Assembly (NCBI GenBank): GCA_024641805.1
Contig: JAHECJ010000050.1
Location: forward strand, 1 to 9,346
DNA length: 9,346 nt
Direction of reading: 5' to 3'
DNA from: Desulfococcus sp.
GTDB taxonomy: Bacteria > Desulfobacterota > Desulfobacteria > Desulfobacterales > Desulfosalsimonadaceae
The notes under the pieces were generated by a model. The model did no database searches. It had not been told where the DNA came from and saw nothing but the letters and a program-made list of their open reading frames with translations. The translations under genes and the position numbers were made by a program. This document shows positions 7,301-9,346 of this stretch, piece by piece; position 1 is the stretch's first letter; each line of letters starts with the position of its first letter.

Positions 7301-7663
7301 TTTATCATGGGCGTGCGCCAGCGCAGAGGTAATCTGGCGGATGATTTTAAGCGTCTGTGGGATTGACAGGGTCCGTTTGACATTCTGCTTGAGATCCCCC
7401 CCTTCCAGATATTCCATGATGATATAATATTTATTTTCATAAACGCCGACATCATAGATCGATACAATGTTCGGATGGCGGAGACCGGCAACCACTTTGG
7501 CCTCTTTTAAAAACCGTTTATCCGCAAAGTCATCGGCACTTGCAGGGGCAATGACTTTTATGGCAACCGTGCGATCCAGCAATTTGTGTCTTGCAAGATA
7601 TACCTCGGCCACTCCGCCGCGACCGGCCAGTTTGCCGATTTCGTAATTGGGAATATCAATCAT
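4376..7663 (-). CDS. Transmembrane Hanks-type Ser/Thr protein kinase with TPR-rich periplasmic region
   Basis: This 1095-residue receptor-like kinase has a complete cytoplasmic catalytic domain (about 7-260): Gly loop G14-R-G-G, V-A-I-K36, alpha-C Glu54, H125-R-D127-I-K-S-Q-N132, D145-F-G, activation loop with Thr/Ser at 153-167, S-P-E (172-174, replacing A-P-E), D187 and R247. It is an RD kinase, so activation-loop autophosphorylation is expected. A linker containing G-E-T-I-V-L (268-273) leads to one membrane helix (about 285-303). The outside part (about 340-990) is helical and TPR-like, with motifs such as Y-Y-x-K-A-L-x-L-x-P, and contains a roughly 160-residue duplication. Residues 1000-1095 look like an Ig-like beta domain. 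ATG 7663 gives an N-terminus reaching the Gly loop at the usual distance; its Shine-Dalgarno is weak (ACGGAT). The gene starts 21 nt after the PP2C stop. The signal sensed is unknown; cell-envelope or ligand sensing is inferred from the ectodomain. Confidence 0.95.
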   Translation of the reverse strand: MIDIPNYEIGKLAGRGGVAEVYLARHKLLDRTVAIKVIAPASADDFADKRFLKEAKVVAGLRHPNIVSIYDVGVYENKYYIIMEYLEGGDLKQNVKRTLSIPQTLKIIRQITSALAHAHDKGFVHRDIKSQNIMFRGDGTAVLTDFGIVKDLTADSGYTMDGTSIGTPHYMSPEQAQGAGEIDWRTDLYSLGVTFYEMLTGSVPYNADSAIAVALKHIKDPIPRLPEQFAGFQPIIDKLMAKKPEDRFQSAHDLLRAIGDLDGEGISGETIVLKHKTASKVRPANILFGVAIGCIIGGLMFLAQPHLARFIDRQKTSVQNPTSAKDSQSESAAPESKTPFLDVIKKNWTSSVDSEKLTDLIAKKDYSAALDYISKIREEMPAPSNEMMQKAEQFLKSNQSLNAGDIYNTVLTVEPQNNSALLGLLYVAIQKYQGMKTDNNPSVAEYDALLALLNKAIKNTDSQYFKHLNIDSVESLYDAAHHELAQQNFKQAETWVKTGLKYAPDHLRLKKLDLLAAAQLSLSENRLTLPDQDNALLYYRKILQLDPDDQDAKQGITGVVDKYKAMALAAEEKNDYNDALRLIGQARSILPDDMEIKITEWLISGDMYASKAQFSSPENENALYYYQKALEQSPQNKEAALRIAKIEVLKPLHKIKRTAPLSEKISDYNTLFSNLASVIAEYGENNLGNVKRQVIEQIKEDMQAQIKSKQPLPAEFLTLVSDHFPDENDIFSTQYDILMAEGDASATPQEKANYYLKALKLNPVLSPAKVKIENVVKNLEDHGKADDAQTILKQAVNIAPDHGPFKEMLQSINRVQDTKAEIFTLLLKIKRIPDISEKIELYSTVFSKLDSAGKQYGAGKMKDLKNDITAQVQTDIQGRKNSRQVIPDEFLSLIKTDFPDMTAYAMNAQYEILMASGDSSPEKQKKADDYLAALKLDNNREEAKNGIILLAKNLDKNGNNQEALAVLQQAMAISPNDLIFSELFGKIKRIIDVFMTTFGCDKENKISQTPVSIENLNLCIQYWNLDPDSVVNVVLNQVNGQSMEIPVVLDGRSGSKPINIVAPVEGFALGDYTISIRQDEKVLSETLIQFIPKRR
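4379..4383 (-). promoter_or_regulatory. Ribosome binding site of the lipoprotein, embedded in the kinase 3' end
   Basis: On the minus strand GGAGG is formed by the two C-terminal Arg codons (CGG AGG) of the kinase, just before its TAA. It is 8 nt from ATG 4370 and only 2 nt from ATG 4376, so it selects the later start. Ribosomes finishing the kinase are therefore positioned to start the lipoprotein. Confidence 0.7.
4703..5179 (-). repeat. Periplasmic duplication, copy 2 (kinase residues 829-987)
   Basis: Protein-level counterpart of copy 1: I-K-R-I-P-D-I-S-E-K-I, then Y-E-I-L-M-A-S-G-D, Y-L-A-A-L-K-L-D, and A-L-A-V-L-Q-Q-A-M-A-I-S-P-N-D. The offset stays at 174-175 residues, so this is a real tandem duplication. 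The TPR-like end also recurs earlier at about 534-597 and, in part, at about 602-650. Confidence 0.8.
5228..5701 (-). repeat. Periplasmic duplication, copy 1 (kinase residues 655-812)
   Basis: Protein-level repeat. It starts I-K-R-T-A-P-L-S-E-K-I, passes through a variable helical segment, then Y-D-I-L-M-A-E-G-D, then Y-Y-L-K-A-L-K-L-N-P, and ends with a TPR-like A-x-x-I-L-K-Q-A-V-N-I-A-P-D. Copy 2 lies about 174-175 residues further on in the same order. Confidence 0.8.
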
Positions 7664-7684
7664 AAGATCCGTATCAGAGCCATA

Positions 7685-8524
7685 TCATTTGGTTGGTAAA
7701 AATTTTTTAAACGCCCGTTTCAGCCACAAGATCGGTTTATTCATAAAACCGGTTTGAATTAACTCATCTGTATTGATGGGAACCGTCGCTCCTTCCGGCA
7801 TTTTAACGGGAGCGTCATGATTGGCGGAAACCAGTATGACCGTGATGTTATCCTTCCCGCCATTTTTTAAGGCCGTTTGGACCAGATAATCTACTTTTTC
7901 CTGTTCCGTAACCTCAAGGGCCAGTCCGTCGGCAATGCCCCCGTCATTGAGTTCCTTGGTGAGTCCGTCACTGCATAGAAGAATCTGTTCGTTTCGATGC
8001 AGGGAATGACTGATTTTTTCTACATTCACCTCATTAATATCCGCTGCCCCCAGCGCCTGGATAAGTATATCCTGATAGGGATGATGCTCTGATTCACTGC
8101 GGGTTATCACACCGGTATCGACGAGATGCTGGACATAAGAATGATCTTTTGTCAGCTGCATCAGCGTAACGCCATTCCACAGATAGGCCCGGCAGTCTCC
8201 CACCCATGCAATTTCATAGGCATTCCCGTTTATTCTGAGGGCCACAACGGTGGTGCCCATTCCTTCAGGCCCTTTCCCTTGCTTGCTCGCCTCCTTAATA
8301 GCGAGGTGCGCCTGGGCAATGGCTTTTTCCAGGGGAGTTCCGGCTTTGGTTTTTTTAACGATAAAGTCAGCGGCAATGGCAGACGCTGTTTCGCCGCCTT
8401 TATGCCCGCCCATGCCGTCCGCGACCACCCAAAGTCCCATATCCGGCTCGATACGAAGATAATCTTCATTATGAGAGCGAATATTCCCCACATTCGTGCT
8501 GAAGCCATATTTACAATGATTCAT
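7685..8524 (-). CDS. PP2C-family protein Ser/Thr phosphatase
   Basis: This 279-residue phosphatase of the bacterial PPM/PP2C (PrpC/Stp1) type should reverse the action of the neighbouring kinase. Visible motifs in order: R16-S-H-N-E-D21, V-V-A-D36-G-M-G-G-H (metal-binding Asp and Gly), G-M-G-T-T (88-92), W-V-G-D110-C-R, K-D-H-S (126-129), C-S-D186-G (metal-binding Asp) and G-G-K-D225-N-I-T. All the main metal-coordinating Asp positions are present, so it should be an active Mg/Mn-dependent enzyme. A tail of about 45 residues follows the catalytic domain. It contains E-G-A-T-V-P-I (244-250) and ends in a basic, aromatic stretch (about 263-279) that could form an amphipathic membrane-associating helix. 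There is no signal peptide, so it is cytoplasmic. The start at ATG 8524 fits the family length; a purine-rich ACGGGAT lies just upstream. It is the first gene of the operon, 21 nt before the kinase. Confidence 0.95.
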   Translation of the reverse strand: MNHCKYGFSTNVGNIRSHNEDYLRIEPDMGLWVVADGMGGHKGGETASAIAADFIVKKTKAGTPLEKAIAQAHLAIKEASKQGKGPEGMGTTVVALRINGNAYEIAWVGDCRAYLWNGVTLMQLTKDHSYVQHLVDTGVITRSESEHHPYQDILIQALGAADINEVNVEKISHSLHRNEQILLCSDGLTKELNDGGIADGLALEVTEQEKVDYLVQTALKNGGKDNITVILVSANHDAPVKMPEGATVPINTDELIQTGFMNKPILWLKRAFKKFLPTK

Positions 8525-8591
8525 ATCCCGTACCTGAACGGATGATCTGATGTCTGTGATTAAAATAAAGTTTTTAATTTGTTAATACGCC

Positions 8592-8620
8592 ATATTATCG
8601 CATCAGCGATGAAACATCAA
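8592..8620 (-). promoter_or_regulatory. Weak candidate promoter of the phosphatase-kinase operon
   Basis: On the minus strand TTGATG (8615-8620) and TAATAT (8592-8597) are separated by 17 nt, each matching four of six consensus bases. An inverted repeat TCGC-ATCA-GCGA (8598-8609) occupies the spacer and could be an operator. The leader to ATG 8524 would be about 60 nt. Other AT-rich matches exist nearby, so this is only a candidate. Confidence 0.25.
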
Positions 8621-8675
8621 TCATATTTATTTGAGTGAATAAGGGACGGATCCAAATCGGGACGCCGGATAAAAC

Positions 8676-8705
8676 TTGACATAAAAAAAAATAATACACT
8701 ATAAT
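8676..8705 (+). promoter_or_regulatory. Strong sigma70-type promoter for the FHA-membrane gene
   Basis: A perfect -35 TTGACA (8676-8681) and perfect -10 TATAAT (8700-8705) are separated by 18 nt that are mostly A residues. Transcription should begin near 8712, leaving a leader of about 70 nt before ATG 8782. This is by far the best promoter match in the window and suggests constitutive housekeeping expression. Confidence 0.8.
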
Positions 8706-8760
8706 ATACAGCAAATTGAAAAACTTATTCATTCTCTGTTCCAAGAAGTATTTATCCAAA

Positions 8761-8771
8761 CCAAGCCTTGG
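8761..8771 (+). repeat. Palindrome CCAAGCCTTGG touching the ribosome binding site
   Basis: CCAAG-C-CTTGG is an 11-base inverted repeat in the leader of the FHA-membrane gene. Its last two bases overlap the Shine-Dalgarno GGAG (8770-8773), which lies 8 nt from ATG 8782. Alternative pairing TCCAA/TTGGA with an 8-nt loop is also possible. The stems are short, so an RNA role is doubtful. Confidence 0.3.
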
Positions 8772-8781
8772 AGAGTAACCG

Positions 8782-9346
8782 ATGCGTAATGATCAGGTTC
8801 TGAAAGTCGAGCTGGCCATCAAGGACAACGTTCTTAAAACCTATAATTTTACACAGGATATTGTTGACATCGGCCGCATCCCGACAGCGGATATTTTTAT
8901 CGACAACACCGGGATATCGCGCCGTCATACGAGAATCGAGAGATCCATCGGCGGCCCTTATATCGTCAAGGATATGGGCAGCACGAACGGCACGTTTTTG
9001 AACGATCTGCAGATTAATGAGGCGGCTTTGAAGAGCAATGATGTCATTAATCTGGGTAAGTTCTCTCTGCGGGTGACAATCGAAGCGGACGATAAACCCC
9101 AGAAAAACAATAGCGCGGTCTCTCCGGATGATTTTGACGGAACAACGGTTCTGAGTGCCGAGCAACTGGCGCGTTTGCGTTCGGGCATCGAAAATGATAA
9201 TCAGAAGGCGCCCGCCTCGAAGGCTTTCGGACCTGCCGCACATTCCGGCTCTGCCGGGGAATCATCAGGGCTCTCCCTCAATCAGGTGCTTTTATGGGGG
9301 GGGATTGTTCTTGCGGTGGTCGTCATCGGTTTTTTTATTTTCAAAT
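8782..9346 (+). CDS. FHA-domain protein with C-terminal membrane segment (runs off right edge)
   Basis: Translating from ATG 8782 gives 188 codons with no stop, so the gene continues past the window. Residues about 6-100 are an FHA domain that binds phospho-Thr, with its key residues visible: G31-R32, S46-R-R-H49 and N69-G70 in G-S-T-N-G-T-F. A low-complexity linker follows, carrying D-G-T-T-V-L (119-124), which resembles phospho-Thr motifs of FHA-partner proteins. Residues about 169-187 (V-L-L-W-G-G-I-V-L-A-V-V-V-I) form a membrane helix. The FHA domain is therefore expected in the cytoplasm with anything further C-terminal in the periplasm. The start is supported by GGAG (8770-8773) at 8 nt spacing and the consensus promoter at 8676-8705. 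It is divergent from the phosphatase-kinase operon and is a likely substrate or docking partner of that kinase (inference). What lies beyond the membrane segment is unknown. Confidence 0.9.
   Translation, partial: MRNDQVLKVELAIKDNVLKTYNFTQDIVDIGRIPTADIFIDNTGISRRHTRIERSIGGPYIVKDMGSTNGTFLNDLQINEAALKSNDVINLGKFSLRVTIEADDKPQKNNSAVSPDDFDGTTVLSAEQLARLRSGIENDNQKAPASKAFGPAAHSGSAGESSGLSLNQVLLWGGIVLAVVVIGFFIFK

Noticed and set aside
8752..9243. 163-codon minus-strand open frame
   Set aside because: It is antisense to the FHA-membrane gene, whose FHA motifs are unmistakable, and its translation shows no recognisable domain.
2368..9346. Type VI secretion regulatory locus (kinase/phosphatase/FHA)
   Set aside because: No secretion structural gene is present in the window. 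The kinase ectodomain and the cyclase-FHA and lipoprotein genes do not match that known set as I recall it. Neighbouring DNA could change this.

Overview
The window looks like chromosomal DNA of a mid-GC Gram-negative bacterium, most likely a Desulfobacterota (sulfate-reducer-type) species. This is inferred from the mix of genes: a eukaryotic-like Ser/Thr kinase with a long TPR ectodomain, a PP2C phosphatase, FHA proteins, a class III cyclase, an outer-membrane-type lipoprotein and a small zinc-ribbon protein. No gene fixes the taxonomy. No RNA gene, CRISPR array, insertion sequence or integrase was seen.

Left part (1-2267), metabolism. The N-terminal third of a citrate synthase family gene runs off the left edge on the minus strand. 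Divergent from it, across an AT-rich spacer (314-527), is a complete thiamine-diphosphate enzyme. It resembles the ILVBL/HACL2 (2-hydroxyacyl-CoA lyase-like) branch of the acetolactate synthase superfamily more than true acetolactate synthase. It ends facing the signalling operon.

Centre and right (2368-8524, minus strand), a signalling operon. In transcription order it encodes a PP2C phosphatase, a transmembrane Hanks-type Ser/Thr kinase, a coiled-coil lipoprotein, a class III adenylate cyclase fused to an FHA domain, and a two-knuckle zinc-ribbon protein. The gaps are about 21, 5, 4 and 28 nt, so this is almost certainly one transcript with translational coupling. Divergent from it, behind a near-ideal sigma70 promoter, is an FHA protein with a C-terminal membrane segment that runs off the right edge. 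It has no stop codon within the window.

Working model (inference): the kinase senses something in the periplasm through its TPR and C-terminal beta regions, perhaps with the lipoprotein. It phosphorylates threonines that are read by the two FHA proteins, one of which makes cAMP, and the PP2C enzyme resets the system. The phosphatase, the kinase linker and the membrane FHA protein share a short G-x-T-(I)V type motif that could be the phospho-threonine docking site. The combination of kinase, phosphatase and FHA-tethered cyclase with an uncharacterised envelope lipoprotein is the most interesting content here.
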